Below are positions 34,309 through 46,498 of a DNA stretch of 64,000 bases, piece after piece. Every line of letters begins with the position of its first letter. Within the stretch, counting starts at the first letter, position 1. The notes under the pieces are model-generated. The model searched no databases. It was not told the origin of the DNA and worked only from the letters and a program-made list of their open reading frames with translations. The stretch lies in assembly GCA_037367405.1 (NCBI GenBank), contig JAZKJV010006041.1, forward strand, positions 558,001 to 622,000, in the 5' to 3' direction. Source of the DNA: Ottelia alismoides (taxonomy: Eukaryota > Streptophyta > Magnoliopsida > Alismatales > Hydrocharitaceae). Position numbers and translations under genes: made by a program.

Positions 34309-34898
34309 ATAACCCTTGATTTGGTGGTAATTGAATCCAATGGTGTAGTGTCCTTTCTCCAGGGTCATACTCATCTCGTAAAGTTGCGGGAACCATGACA
34401 AATGGTAATGGGTTCCCAACTCTTTCTCATAGCATGGTGATCTCAATGCTAAGCTCATCCTGGGCTCTACAATGATCTCTAATATGTATGCTTATCTATC
34501 GAGTATGTCTAGAATCCCATCATTAATATCTAAAGTTGGATCATGTCTCTCATTTGTATGTCTCTCATCATCATGTAGTCTCTCCTCGACAACACTTCCC
34601 TCAACTGGTCCCATAACTCTAGCCATGATCCTCAAATCCTCTGGGAAGGAAAAAGTCTTGTAAGAACTCTATGAAAAACATGCAAGAAAAATATACAAAA
34701 AAATTTGAGGCATGGGTCTGCCACAACTGAAGGGCCGGGAGGCAAGGGAGTCTGGGTCTGACTCACCTCGTGACTAAGTGGGACCGACTCGGAATGAGGG
34801 TCATCCCAAGTCTGTGAAGACATACGATAGATTGTGGAAGGTCGAAAGCTCACAGAGTCTGCGTGCAAAATCCATGTTGTCGTCATCTTCAATGTCAA
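34309..34898 (-). pseudogene. gag: Gag remnant of element C
   Basis: This lies where gag should start in C, between its leader and the insertion of B. Minus-strand frames from ATGs near 34883 and 34625 continue to the B junction, but with stops (one about 44 codons after 34625). I see no clear Gag core motif, so the assignment rests on position. C's remaining body must lie left of B, beyond the window. Confidence 0.4.
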
Positions 34899-36518
34899 AA
34901 GAAGTTCAGGAGAGAATATGATGTCAAGTTAAGAACACAAGTGTGAAGGCGTATAAGATGCGGAATAACTCACACCACGCATACAAAAACAATGCAAACC
35001 CAAAATTCACCAACTTCACATAGTGGAGACCGTAAGACTTCGTTTTTTTTTATCTTTTCAGGTTTGTTTTTGGCAATCAATCAGTTGTATTAGCAAACTC
35101 ACAGAGGGTGTCTCCCTGTCGCTCAGCGTACATGCTCACAGTTACCTAAATAGTGGTACCATCTGCCTGGGTTGCCAGGTTATATCAGGCCCAAAGGAAA
35201 CTGTGAGGTATGAGTACACCAAAACGACTCTCTACGGTTGGAGCCAAGTGCTTACAGTTACAACCATGCATCGAAAAGTGATGCACGGGTACTTAAGGTA
35301 CAAGTCCAAGGATTTTTTGCTCTTATTCTTAAGATTGTGTCCTCACCCATTCTGTCGCGAGTGTACATGAATACAACGAGGGGTTTACTCTCCTAATACA
35401 AATTAAGTCCTTGTATTTTTTATTTTAGTCATGTTTTTAAAAGAAAGAATACATTTTTTATTTTTTATGATTTTCACTTTTTTGGATATTTTAATAAATA
35501 TCTAACGGGATGTCAGTTCTTTTTAATTTTCAAATCTATCTCACGGAGGGAGAATCATGGAATGTGACGGAAAACGATGATGCTTGCAAAGATAGAAATC
35601 ATACCTTACGCTAATAGTCTATATGCAAGTGATCCATGCAGAATTGTAAAAACCAAGGCCCATGCATGCAAAAGCGATAAAAACCAAATTTTAATCAGTA
35701 GCTCTAGCAAAAGAATGTATTAATTTTCAAAATAATCTAACTTACGCCTAAGTGTGGATTAGGGATCTGGGTTTTACTTTTAGACATCTAGTCAAATAAA
35801 CATGCACCACTAGGCTCCACGAAAACATGTAAAACAAAGAAAAAATCAAGAAAATTGAAAACCGAGGTGAGGTCCCCCGAGTGCATGAACTCCTAGTGAA
35901 ATAGATGAAAAATATCTAAAGTCTGGGTACAGTCGATATGTCCTTAGTGAATCTCTTCCTACAAAAAGAAACATGGGCAAGTTCCCCTTCCTCTCTCAAA
36001 AATTAAAAAATATGCAAGTGCCCTTTCTAAGAGGAAAACAAAAAATAGTGTTCGAAAAAAATACAACTTTGTTTGGATAACCTGCTCTGCTCCTCTGCAA
36101 CCAGGTCAGAGTAGAATGACCTAGTCTCTACACTCTCATCTGAGTCGGCTTTCGAAGAAATCGACAAATCCAACAGACCCTGCAAAATGGTTTAGCTAAA
36201 CAGATAAAAGGAAAAAAATCAAACCAAAAACTCAAACAAAATCAATAAAAAACTAACTCAAAACCGAGAAGAGGACTCAAGAAAAAGCTGATAAAAAAAA
36301 AGAAAACCAAAAAAATATATAAAAAATCAAATAAACAACAATCACACAAAACTTACAAAGAAAATAAAATCAAAATTAAAAAAAATCAGAAGAAAAAGAA
36401 AATAATAAAAAACCGTGAAAAACTGAAGAAAGCTGGGAAAACACAAAGAAGAAAATAGAGAAAGAAAAGAAAATATCACAAAGGATGAAACTCGAAAAAT
36501 CTCAAGCGCGACTATGTC
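34899..36518 (-). other. 5' leader of element C
   Basis: AT-rich non-coding DNA. The conserved leader block is recognisable near 35000-35060 (TTCACCAACTTCACA.. and TTATCTTTTCAG), but its hairpin is decayed. Nothing else is supported. Confidence 0.6.
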
Positions 36519-36536
36519 TCCCCGGCAACGGTGTCA
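36519..36536 (-). promoter_or_regulatory. Primer-binding site, tRNA-Asp, two mismatches (C)
   Basis: Differs from the other PBSs by two C-to-T changes on the plus strand. Adjacent to the C LTR. Confidence 0.85.
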
Positions 36537-36538
36537 TT

Positions 36539-39368
36539 TAGATAACCAAAATTTTACGAGTGGTAAAAATGAGTTGTCGGTGTAGAAAAATGCTTGAAAA
36601 TAAAATTTTGATTAATCAAATAAAAATTAACACCAAAGAAAAGATTGGTATTTTCACTACATAGTTATCTCGGAGAGAGTGCCTAGGATGAACACAAGGA
36701 GACAGAAAAACGTTTTCGAGATTTTCAAGAAGGGAGAAAATGTTTTTGTGATAATTTTAACATTCTTTATTATTTTTCTTCAAAGTGAGGAAACTTTTTT
36801 TAAATTTTTTTTACTTTTAATCTTTTTTATTTGATTTTTATTTTCCAATTTTTATTTGATTTTCAATATGATATTTTGCAAAAGATTTAACTATAATATA
36901 GTATGTGAAAAATCAAGTATATATGTGATATTATATAGTAGATAAAAGACCTCGAGGAATGGGCTCGAAAAAGAAGAGAAAATAAATCAAAACGACCCAA
37001 AAATGAAGGAAGAAATCCCAAAACAAAATACGATGAAAATCATCACAATTCGATATAAAATAAAGTGAAGAAGAAAATAAACGATGCTAGAATAATGTTT
37101 AGAAGTCAACAATAGTCCAAAGTTAATGTAGGAATATGGAGAAGAAAATACAATAAAAGATATAAAAAAGAATAATGCTTCTGTCAAATAGGTACCTGGT
37201 TAGGGACTTATTTGTAAGACAAGATCCTGACACTTTGTAATTAGGTCCCCGTACGGGGAACTAAATGCAATTATCAAAAGCTTTGGAGGCGAGTCTGAAT
37301 TTCAGGAACTATCAGGGGCATCTTTATAAAATTTCTACCCCTTTATCATTGGGTGGTTGTGATTAAAAGACGCGGTTGGATCTGGGTTGTTGGTATGGTA
37401 CACGTGGTGATAGCCTATGCCTCATGTTCTTCCATTGTTCCTCCCCAAATTTACTGCAGTTGAAGCTCTATCTTCTTCTCTGACGCTGGTGTAGCTACGG
37501 CTGATAGTGGCTAAGCTCCTACAGGGCCAGGAGGAGGTCACATTCCTCCTTCGAGCACTCCTGCAATAGTGCTTGATCGAGGAAGACGGCGACGGTCTAG
37601 TGAAGGGTTGTGACTAAGGTTTGAACAACTCCAGGAAGAAGCCCTACTATTATTGATTCAATTGATGCAAAAGGGAGGTGCTCCAGATGTGAAGATGTTC
37701 TCAAAAGGTTGATGGTGAACTGTAAAGAGATTTGATTTGTTAAGATCTAATAGGAATCAACTAAGGAATTAGAATTATTGTAGGTTTGAAATAGTTCCAG
37801 AAATGGATAACTTGATATGGGAAATTGATATGATTTAGAATCAAATAGCATTGGAGTTTGTTGTGTGAATAAAAGTTGATATTTGGAATTACTAATGGTA
37901 TGATTAGCTTGACTAATTGATGCACACGGATCGAAGAAAATCAGAGAAACAAGTGAATAAATAAAGTCACCAAAGGAAGAAGAAGGTATTGGACCTTCTT
38001 GGTGGTTGCTCGACAAGTCGGTGCACCTGGAGCTGCACGTGGCAGAGTAGCCATGATACAAGGCTGGTGAAGCCCTGGACCATCTCCCTGACGATCCTTC
38101 TTCCACATAGGGAGTTCTGACCCTATTACGACCTGGATGAGGTGAAGTGAGGTAGATAAGTAGGGTTGATGGACAAGTTGTTCTGGAGAAGGAGAGAGTT
38201 GGGTCTAAAGCTGGAGGTTGTGTTCAATATATAGGCTGATCAAATAAGGAGTTTAGGCAGATCCAATGGATGTAAAGCTTTAGGGTCGTTAGGACAATCG
38301 ATTGTAGGGTTTGGATCAAGTTATTAGTGGTGAGATGCGGCTAGAGTAAATGGCAGAAGAACGATCGGTAGAACAACCTCAACCAACTCCTTATTTAAGA
38401 AGATGGCCCAGGTGCTTACACGTGGCAGCACCTAGTAGGCTTGAAAGAATAAATAGTGTATAAATTAAATGTAAAATTAAAAATGGAATTATGTTATAAA
38501 AATAAAAATTGTATATAATTTAATTAATTAATAATATAATTTATTTCCATAAACTATAAATATTTAATGAAATATAAATATTATATAAATAAATATATAA
38601 TATACTTATTAAATAAGATTTTGGTTTTTAGTTAATAATTTAATGAATAGTATATTATTTTTATGTTTTAATAATTAATAGAATAATAAATAAGATGTGT
38701 ATGAACTTTTCTTAATTTTAATAAATTAATTTTTATATATAAATAAATATTGATATAGAGGATATAGTTCAATTTTATCTATAAATTAAGGTTTTTGAAT
38801 TATTTAAAATAGTAAATAATGTCTAAAATTATAAAATAATTTGTGGATAAAATGCTAGATCAAGAAAATAAGTAAAATATATAAAATCACTAAAACTATA
38901 AACAATATAGTCCGAATAAAATAAATAGCCCAGAATCCCAATAGTCATTAAGTCCCAAAACCAACTTTTGCAAACGTACTCTGATTTTAGTGTTCATTAG
39001 TTAGAGAATATTATTTTATAAACTTTAAAGGTGAGTAGTGTGAAATTGGAGCTCATGTGAGGAAGTTATGATGTTCGGAAGTTGGCAAATTAAGAATTTG
39101 AAAGTTTGATTTCTTATCATATATATAAGAAAATATTTTAACTTATTTTTATATTTTTTTATATATTTTTAGAATTAAATAGGAAAAGAGTTTGATGTCA
39201 GATATGTAAAAATGAATTAATTTAAAATCAATGAAGTTTTGGTATTAATTTGATAATTAATGAATAATGTGGGCAATGTATGAATATTTTTTTGCGGTTT
39301 TCTTCCTTATCTCCCCATACTTATTTTCTTGTCGACTAATCTATGTTGCCTTGGTCTCAGAGGTTAGG

Positions 39369-39406
<38 letters not shown>

Positions 39407-39645
39407 ATTAGATTTATATTTTATAAGCCATATTGTACATATATACATATTTACAATCTACTTCTCTTTTTATTTTCTTCATTTTTATTTCTTTAGTTGT
39501 TTACATGATTTTAGTGCATAAAAATGCTTTTTTATTCATGAATGGAATTTTGTAAAGAAACAGAATTTAATGAATATTTACATGTATTTGTCAAGGATTT
39601 TAAGACAAAATGCAGAAAGAATGTCGATGAATCATGGATTCATCA
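36539..39645 (-). repeat. 5' LTR of element C (3.1 kb)
   Basis: The first bases are TAGATAACC, an altered TGATAACC. The right end is GATGAATC..GATTCATCA at 39645. A TATA box lies at 38226-38235 (sense CCTATATATT), and an (AT)n run at 39370-39404. The following base is inside D's 3' non-coding region, matched by A 10880 onward, so C is inserted in D; the expected target duplication is ACTAG (39646-39650). Less GC-rich than the other LTRs. Confidence 0.82.
39370..39404. repeat. (AT)n microsatellite
   Basis: About 17 perfect AT dinucleotides inside the C LTR. Confidence 0.95.
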
Positions 39646-41020
39646 ACTAGTTCAATTATTAAGCTCAATTCAAAAAATGCAAATGCTATGTAAAATGCAA
39701 GGAAAATAATTTTGTGATGTGATTTTCTAGTTTTGAGATTTTTATGGATTTTTTGAAAATCTTTTGCAAATTTTTTGTAATTTTGAAAAATTTTACAAAT
39801 GTTTTTAGGATTTTTAATTTTGAGAATTTTTCGGGATTTTTCAAAGCAATTTTTTTTTAAGAAAATGGTGCAGATATTTACATAGGAGTTCTTATTTTTT
39901 GTTTATAAGAATTGGGATTTAAGAATTTACATATTAGAATATACAAAGTTTGTGAAGGCTTTTTTTTGCTTGAATTATGTACATAGTTCTCAGAATAATT
40001 TGAAAAGATTTTTTAAACATTTTGAAAACTTTATTTTCGCAAACTAATTTGACAAATAAATTTTACAAAAATTTTACAAAATATTGAAATCATTTTGCAA
40101 AGATTTTTCAATTAGTATGTACAGATTTTTCAAAATATTTTTGCAACCATTTTTCAAATCATTTGCAAATGGATTTTCAAAACATTTTATTTTAAAAAAA
40201 GAAAAGAAATTTTTACAAAAAAATATTTTTACAAAGGTTGAAAATGTTTTACAAAACATTTTTCGAATAGTTTTCAAAAGATTTTTTGAAAAGTTTTTCA
40301 AACCATTTTTCAAACATTTTGCAAAACATTTTACCTGATTTATTAATCAGTAAATACAATAAATTTTAATGAATTTCTTTACATGTGTATCCTTTAATTA
40401 AAAAATTTATTGTATTTTAGTCATACTTATTGAAAATACAAAAGTATGAGTTATGGCTAAAGTACATACAGAGTATATACTACCCCCTATACTTAGCTTG
40501 AGCTACGTCCTTATAGATCGAATAGAAAAGAAAAGACATAACTCGTGCTAATTATAGGAAAGCTTGTACTACAAAGACTAAAGAACAAAGAATCAAGGAA
40601 CTAGAAGTCAATCACCCCCCTATACTTAAGATTAAATAATCCTAATTATATCAGGTTGTATCTACATGTAGGGAGGGTTGAGGATTAGAATAAGCATATT
40701 AATGACTCGTCCAGTCTCCCCCAATACTTAGGGTAAAAATATCTCTAAGTATAAACTAGAATATCAACAATAGAGGAGACAGGTGAGGGATTAAAGAATA
40801 AACAACGGGACTAACTCATCCCCCTCTATACTTAGGATGAAGCATATCCTAAGTCTAGTGGTGATGACTGTGAAAATTGAAAGAATGAATGAATATAACA
40901 TGCGAAAATAACAGAAGAAAATAAGAAGAAAACTGAAGAAAAAGTTTTTGAGGTGCATCATATGAATCTTTTGATGTTGCTGATGTTATGAGGCATCTTC
41001 ATTGAAGATTACTGGACTCA
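39646..41020 (-). other. 3' non-coding region of element D
   Basis: Homologous to A 10880-12100. The part 39700-40340 is made of TTTTCAAA/TTTTGCAAA words; frames on both strands there (40074-40313 and 40084-40338) are low-complexity artefacts. Four PPT-hairpin units follow at 40483-40854, then the end of integrase. Confidence 0.75.
40483..40854 (-). repeat. Four internal PPT-hairpin units (D)
   Basis: PPT-like tracts at about 40483, 40615, 40717 and 40819. Adjacent stems: TAGC/GCTA (40494-40505), a decayed one, ATACTTAG/CTAAGTAT near 40723-40752, and ACTTAGGAT/ATCCTAAGT (40830-40854). Same order relative to integrase as expected from A. Confidence 0.75.
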
Positions 41021-41743
41021 GTCGACAACGAGCAGGAAAGTGACATGCTCAAGGTACGGCTTCAATAACCAACCATTGACGACGTACAGTTATGTGTCAG
41101 GTGACAAATCTAATATCAAGATGCTTCCATTATCACATACTTCTTTCACTCTAAATGGCCCTATCCATTTACTCTTCTTCAATTTGCATGAGAATATCTT
41201 CAACTTTGCATCGAATAACCAAACTTTCTATCCAGTCCCGAAGGTCTTTCGTCTGATGTGCCGGTCATGCCAGTGTTTAACCTTCTCCTTGTACATCAAG
41301 CTTTTATCATACTCATAGTCCTGGAATTCTAGGAGTCTGTTTAGACCCACTTTTCTTTACTGACTACCTTTCTATAAGTCGATATTGAAAATGTTGACTA
41401 CCCATAGTGATTTGTGAATTAGTTCGAAGAGAAGAATGCACAGTTTTCCATACACAAGATGATAGGGCAACATGCCCAAGGGATACTTGTACGCAGTCTT
41501 GTATGCCCAAAGGATGGAGTCCAAGAGTTGGGACAAGTTCTTTCTGTCCAGCCTCACAAGCTTCTACAAAGTTGTCTTTATTTCTCTGTTTAAGAGCTCC
41601 ACATTGGTCTACAGATGGTAAGGAGAAGCGACTCAGTGCTTGGCGTCATACTCTTTCGTTAATTTTTTGACTTCTTTGTTTATTAAGTGTATACCCACGT
41701 ATGATATCAGAATCTTGGGTATCCTTAACTGTGAAATGATGTT
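41021..41743 (-). pseudogene. pol: Integrase C-terminal half of element D, cut by element E
   Basis: Recognisable pieces are the core end with LNREIK, LSQLLDSILWAYKTAYKYPLG and, near 41060-41110, the VNG.LLKPYLE motif in another frame. Many stops are present, including TAG at 41609-41611, the same HPQT-motif codon that is TAG in B. The upstream half resumes at 53348 after E; both junctions show ATGTT. At 41260-41280 this copy shows the empty site for element A's insertion in B. Confidence 0.88.
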
Positions 41744-42740
41744 TGACGGGTCCGCAAAAGCCGCGATAAGAAATCATTTTTATTGTGTTGTGCGTTGTAG
41801 GCGGCAATCGGAAACGATCAAGAAAATACCACAATTTTTAATCAAATTTTATCAAGTGGTTTTTGTTTATTTTACATGGGCAAGTCCCAAGGTCGATCAC
41901 AAGGAGGCAAAGGAACAACCTAGAATTAAGTCTATCAAAGTTCGTGTTCGGTTTTCGAGGCGGTCTTTTTTTTTGGAATTTTAAATGCAATAAAGGATGC
42001 AAAATGCAAATTCGGCCTATTTTAGGGACTAAAATGTAAAATACGTCCAATCGGTGTCCGAAAAATACGAATCTTGGCCACAATGTAAATGACGATGAAA
42101 TGAGTACACTGTAATTTTTTTGTAATTTTTAGATGCAATATGAATTTTTTACGAATTCTTAAATGCAAACAAATTAATTTTCAATATTTAATTTTAATAA
42201 ATATTAAACCTACTTATTTTCGAGAACTAAAATTATCTAAGATCTATCACAAGGTAATGGATCCTAGAAAAATCCTAGATCACAAAAATGTAGGGTCTAA
42301 TACTTATTAAAAATTAAACAGTGAAATATGCAAAATGATTTTTATAGAGCAAAGTGTGCATGCAAATGCAATGATTTTTGGGCACAATGCCAAGCAACTT
42401 AATCTCTCCAATATGTAATTTTTGGGGAATTTTTTAAGCAACGGTTAATTAACTATGAATTTCTGAGCACAGATTGGGTAAAATATCTCAATTTCCACAA
42501 AATAATTATTTATTAATCAACCGTAATTCATAAAAATATCCACAGCATGACAAAATGTAGAGGATTAAGAGATGAACAAAATGCTATTTTTAAATAAATA
42601 AAATGATGCAATGTAGAGGTCTTTAATGGATGACAAAGACAGGGGTACAAATGCAACTGAATAAATAAAAATAATGCAAGGGGGGACCTAAAATTAATTA
42701 CCAGAAGTAAGGGGGTGAATCTGCAATTCTTCCAGAGGGG

Positions 42741-42899
42741 CACGTGCGCAGCACGTGCCTCTGGTTGGCTGGGCTGAAGTGTAATTTGGCGGAGCACCGG
42801 GGGTGTCTTTGCTATTTGTCCACGGTCACGTGCGTAGCACGTGACCTGGGCTGACGTCGGCTGACGTGTGCGTTCCCTCCCGCACGTGCGCCTCACGTG
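42741..42899 (-). promoter_or_regulatory. Three CACGTG pairs (E 3' LTR; copies in the 5' LTR near 51259-51417)
   Basis: Pairs at 42741/42752, 42827/42838 and 42883/42894. Two are perfect hairpins with different outer bases: GGCACGTGC/GCACGTGCC and GGTCACGTGC/GCACGTGACC. Confidence 0.6.
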
Positions 42900-43349
42900 G
42901 GAGGGACTCGGGCTAGCCGCCCGGTGGCGCGGCGGAGGGATGCCGGAGACGGTGGCGTGGTCGAGGGCCGCTGGTCGGCTCGGCCAAGGCGGCGGGAGGC
43001 CGAGTCGCTGGTGGAGGAGGAGCAGTTGATGTCGTTGGCGACGTAGATGGAGGGAGCTGTCGTAGTTGGTCGGAGAAGATGAAGGCCGGCTACGGCGAGG
43101 CGGAGGCCGGGCGTATGCGTTGGTGAAGTCGTTGGCGATGGAGTCGGAAGCGTCGGCGAAGCGAGGTGGAAGGGGCGGAGGCCCAGCTTCTGGAGGGCCG
43201 GTCGAGGCGGAGCCCAGGAGGCGAAGTCGAAGAACGTCGGTGGAGGCCTGGCTCCTGGCGATGGTGACGATGGCGAGGTAGGCGGTAGCGGTGTATCGAG
43301 TCGGCGAGGAGGGGAAGCTCCGAGCGGAGCGGAGGCAACGAGGTAGAGC

Positions 43350-43359
43350 GAGAGAGCGG

Positions 43360-43393
<34 letters not shown>

Positions 43394-43400
43394 AAGAAAG
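43350..43400. repeat. (GA)n microsatellite (copy at 51861-51911)
   Basis: GA/CT-rich tract in both E LTRs, with slightly different repeat number. On the sense strand it is a CT-rich leader just after a GTTACC donor-like site at 43405. Confidence 0.9.
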
Positions 43401-43587
43401 GTAACCTGGAAGGGCTCAACGGCGATGCCGGAGCGAGCAACCGAGGCGGGGGTGGAGCCGCTTGCTGCGAAAAGCTCGGGGAGCTTGGATCTCGCCGGAG
43501 TAGGAGTGGTCGGAGGGCTGTCACCACCTCGGAGGCGTCCTAGGATAGAAGTTGGCGGATGAAGGTCTGGGGGGGCCGGCGATGGGG

Positions 43588-43597
43588 CTTATATAGG
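43588..43597 (-). promoter_or_regulatory. TATA box (E 3' LTR; copy at 52100-52109)
   Basis: Sense CCTATATAAG, a near-ideal plant TATA box. The donor-like CAG|GTTACC is 183 nt downstream, the same spacing as in A and B. Confidence 0.65.
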
Positions 43598-43768
43598 GTA
43601 GAGGGGGAGAAGGGCTCCGGAGGTTGCGGGAGAGGTTGAGATATCTCGGAGGGGGGTAGTTGGCTTCCGCCGTTGGAGAGGATAGCGGAGGGGGCGGTTG
43701 GCGGAGGTTTTGGAGAGGGCGGCGACGCCCGAGGGATCGGGGAAGACGGTTGGGGAAGAAGGGTTCCC

Positions 43769-43972
43769 GGCCGTTCGATCGGCCGAGATCGAACGGCCCA
43801 GGGAAGGCCACGTGGCGCAGGCGTAGGGGAAGATGGGGCACGTGCGGAGCACGTGCCTGGGATGGCGCGTGCGACGCACGTGCGTGGTTAATTAATTTTT
43901 TTTAATAAAAACGAGATAAAAAAGGCGAAAAATAACTGACACGTGGCGGCCTCTGGGGCTGCCACGTGTCAG
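43769..43972 (-). promoter_or_regulatory. Inverted repeats and G-boxes upstream of the TATA box (E LTR)
   Basis: Perfect 12-bp arms GGCCGTTCGATC/GATCGAACGGCC (43769-43798); CACGTG at 43809, 43839, 43850 and 43877; perfect 12-bp arms CTGACACGTGGC/GCCACGTGTCAG (43936-43972). All are within 400 bp on the upstream side of the TATA box. G-boxes bind bZIP and bHLH factors in plants. The role here is inferred. Confidence 0.55.
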
Positions 43973-44832
43973 CTCCAGAAAAATCATAGGAAAAAGAGTT
44001 TGTAAAATCAAAAAGAAATAGTAAACGACCCCGGATCGAAAAAGTTCCTTCACGAAAAATGCTCGTCTGGACGAGATCTACAACTTTCATGAAGACATCA
44101 AAGCCCAATTTGGTCAAATGTAAAAAGTGAATTTTTGGGGTATCCCATGTACATAGAATACCTTGATTTTTGGTTTTCTATTTTTTTTTGTCATTTTTAA
44201 ACAAGATAAAAAACTGGAAAAATAGAGAAAACTCAAAGATAAATACAAGAGACCTTAATCTAATTTTTTTGGATTTTTATAAGTTAAGAAAATATATACA
44301 AAAAACACAGGTCAAAAGCCGCGAAAAATACAATGTACAAAAGAGGCCCAAAACCCAACTTTCACATACGATCTCCGATTCACTTGAACTTGGTCTTGTT
44401 TTGAAGGTAATTGAACGTGCATTAGTTCAAAAGTGAGTAGGATCAAATCGGACACTGGATGGGGAAGATATGTGGCTTTTAGTCCGAAAATCCTATAACT
44501 ATGGTTTGGGTTTTTGGTCCACTTTCCTGGGTTAATTATTTTTTTGTATTTTTTATTTATTCTTGTTAGTGATATGTACACAGTGGAGTTGGGTTTGTGA
44601 CATTCGGAGTTAGTATGAAGGAGTGAGAAATAGGGGAAGTTAGGCTATTTACAGGTCATTTTTGGTTTGGATTTTTGGCTTCTTATTTAATGCAGAAATT
44701 CATGCTAAAATGCAATTCTCATGCAATCATGCCCGAATGCTAATTATGCGAAATAAATGCAGAAATGCAGTTGATTTTGAGGGACTTGAGTCTAATTACT
44801 GAGACTTAGAGTGATGAATCCGAGATTCATCA

Positions 44833-44868
44833 TCCCCCTATACTTAAACCATGCTCGTCCCTGAGCAT
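44833..44868 (-). promoter_or_regulatory. Polypurine tract with adjoining hairpin (E)
   Basis: Sense TTAAGTATAGGGGGA against the LTR, preceded by hairpin ATGCTC/GAGCAT (44851-44868) with a GGGAC loop motif. Same layout as A with a different stem. Confidence 0.85.
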
Positions 44869-46498
44869 CAAAAAGAAATGCCATTAAGTGAAATGAGACT
44901 GGGTTCCATACCAAGATCATGAACTGAAGGTGAAAGTGAAACTAAACTCGACCTTTGGATTAATAGTGTGGCGGATCTTCTGCGAGACTTAGAATTTCAA
45001 AATCAACAGCCCTCAAGTTCTACACATCATTGACACAGTTTCAACTCAGAAGTCATCTTAGATCAATCCTCTTCCCAAAGTATACCCTATGAACATTGAA
45101 TAACCGACTCATGTGTGTGAAGGGTTTTAGCTCTTACCATTCAGAATGCCGGACTACCATGCTCCTCTCCTCTCCAGTAACTCGTCCTCGGGGAGTCAGG
45201 TATTTCCTTCTAAGGTCTATCGCGCTGTGTTCACAATCGAATGAGAGAGAAGATAGAAGAAAGAGAAAAGAACTGGAGGGCGGCCAGTGTAGTCACCTCT
45301 CCTTGTGGAGATAGCCAGTGTAGCCGAGTCTCCACCAAGATCTGCAGGTTTCTGAAGCTTGGACCTTTTTGGTCGGATTTTTATTTGGTAGAATGCTTCT
45401 ATGTATTTGGATTTTTTGGTGGTTCTGCTTGGATCTTGTTGTGCCCCTACGGATATAGAATCTTTTGTTCCGTACATTTTTTGGGGTCTTAGAAAAATTG
45501 TGCCCAGCCGTCCATCCCTTTTCCGAAGCTTTATTTCAACCCGTACTCCGGTCTTTAGATTTCCACGCTACCAGAAAAGAGACTCGCACAGTCTTCCAAC
45601 ATCCCGTTTGGGTTGAGCTAAGTGCATAGTGCGAGAGTGCGAATTAATTCCCTATTCCAGAGTTGTACCCTGAATGAAGAGACCAGGTTAGACACTAAGA
45701 GTCAAACGCTGCACATTGTCATGTGGAACTTAAGGAATTAAGTCACAAAGACCTGAAGCTCTTAAAATCCTATTTCTCGGTGAAGTTCCTCTGAAAATTA
45801 GGTGGATTAAGGTCAAGCCCAGACCACTCTCGATTTCGGCTCATAACTCGGTTCAGAACCCAATGACTTTTCACAGATGCAAATGCATGCGGTGATGGAT
45901 GGAGTGCAGGTGCGTGAAATGCAGACATTTCAATTTTTTTTTGACATTTTATGCAAGGGATTTTTTATGCAGAAAATGGAATAAGAAGCCTCTTTTTCAT
46001 TCATTTTTTTCCAGAAAATTAGGGCAAGTCAGTGTTCTTCTTTTTTTTTTTCAAGTTAGTACCCACCCCGTAAATACATATAGACTTACGCGAAAGTACG
46101 AGATATGGGTAAAATATACAAAGTATATATACAGACCCCCCTATACTTAGCGAGTGATGTGTCCTCAGAGCACAAGAAGCGTAAAGAAGACATAGCTCGG
46201 GCTAAGCGTAAGAGAGTGAGAAAAAAGAAAGAAAAAAGAAAAGAAGAAAAAGAATGAAAAGAAAAGCGGTCAGGAAATGAGGAGAGTATATACAGATGGA
46301 TGTTGGTTCCCCCTATACTTAGGCTCTGGACAGCCTAAGTATGGAAGAAGGGTGGAAATGGAGCGAATGGAAGTTAGGAGAAGAATGATATATACAGATG
46401 GCATCGGTCTCCCCCTATACTTAGGCCTTGGCCTAAGTAAAGGAAGAAGCTGTACACGGAGGCCGATGTGGTCGGGAGGGAGGGTGGGTAGCCGATGA
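44869..46498 (-). other. 3' non-coding region of element E
   Basis: Homologous in blocks to A 9776-10880 (CCTTCTAAG, CCAGTGTAG). Contains the PPT-hairpin units at 46136-46438. No credible frame. Confidence 0.7.
46136..46438 (-). repeat. Three internal PPT-hairpin units (E)
   Basis: PPT-like tracts at 46136, 46308 and 46410. The second has a perfect 11-bp stem ATACTTAGGCT/AGCCTAAGTAT (46315-46342). The third has ACTTAGGC/GCCTAAGT with a 4-nt loop (46419-46438). The first hairpin is weak. Confidence 0.8.

Larger units (their letters stand above)
41744..44832 (-). repeat. 3' LTR of element E (3.09 kb)
   Basis: TGACGGGTCC to GATTCATCA. AT-rich at 41750-42700, GC-rich at 42720-43990, then U3. 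It holds three CACGTG pairs, a (GA)n tract (43350-43400), a TATA box (43588-43597) and long inverted repeats upstream of it. Confidence 0.95.

Noticed and set aside
40074..40338. Phe/Lys-rich ORFs on both strands
   Set aside because: Produced by repeated TTTTCAAA words read on either strand; the equivalent region of A is interrupted.
43090..43527. ORFs in the GC-rich part of the E LTR (and copies at 51606-51932)
   Set aside because: Arg/Ser/Pro-rich frames from GA/CT and GC-rich DNA; copies differ in frame between the two LTRs.
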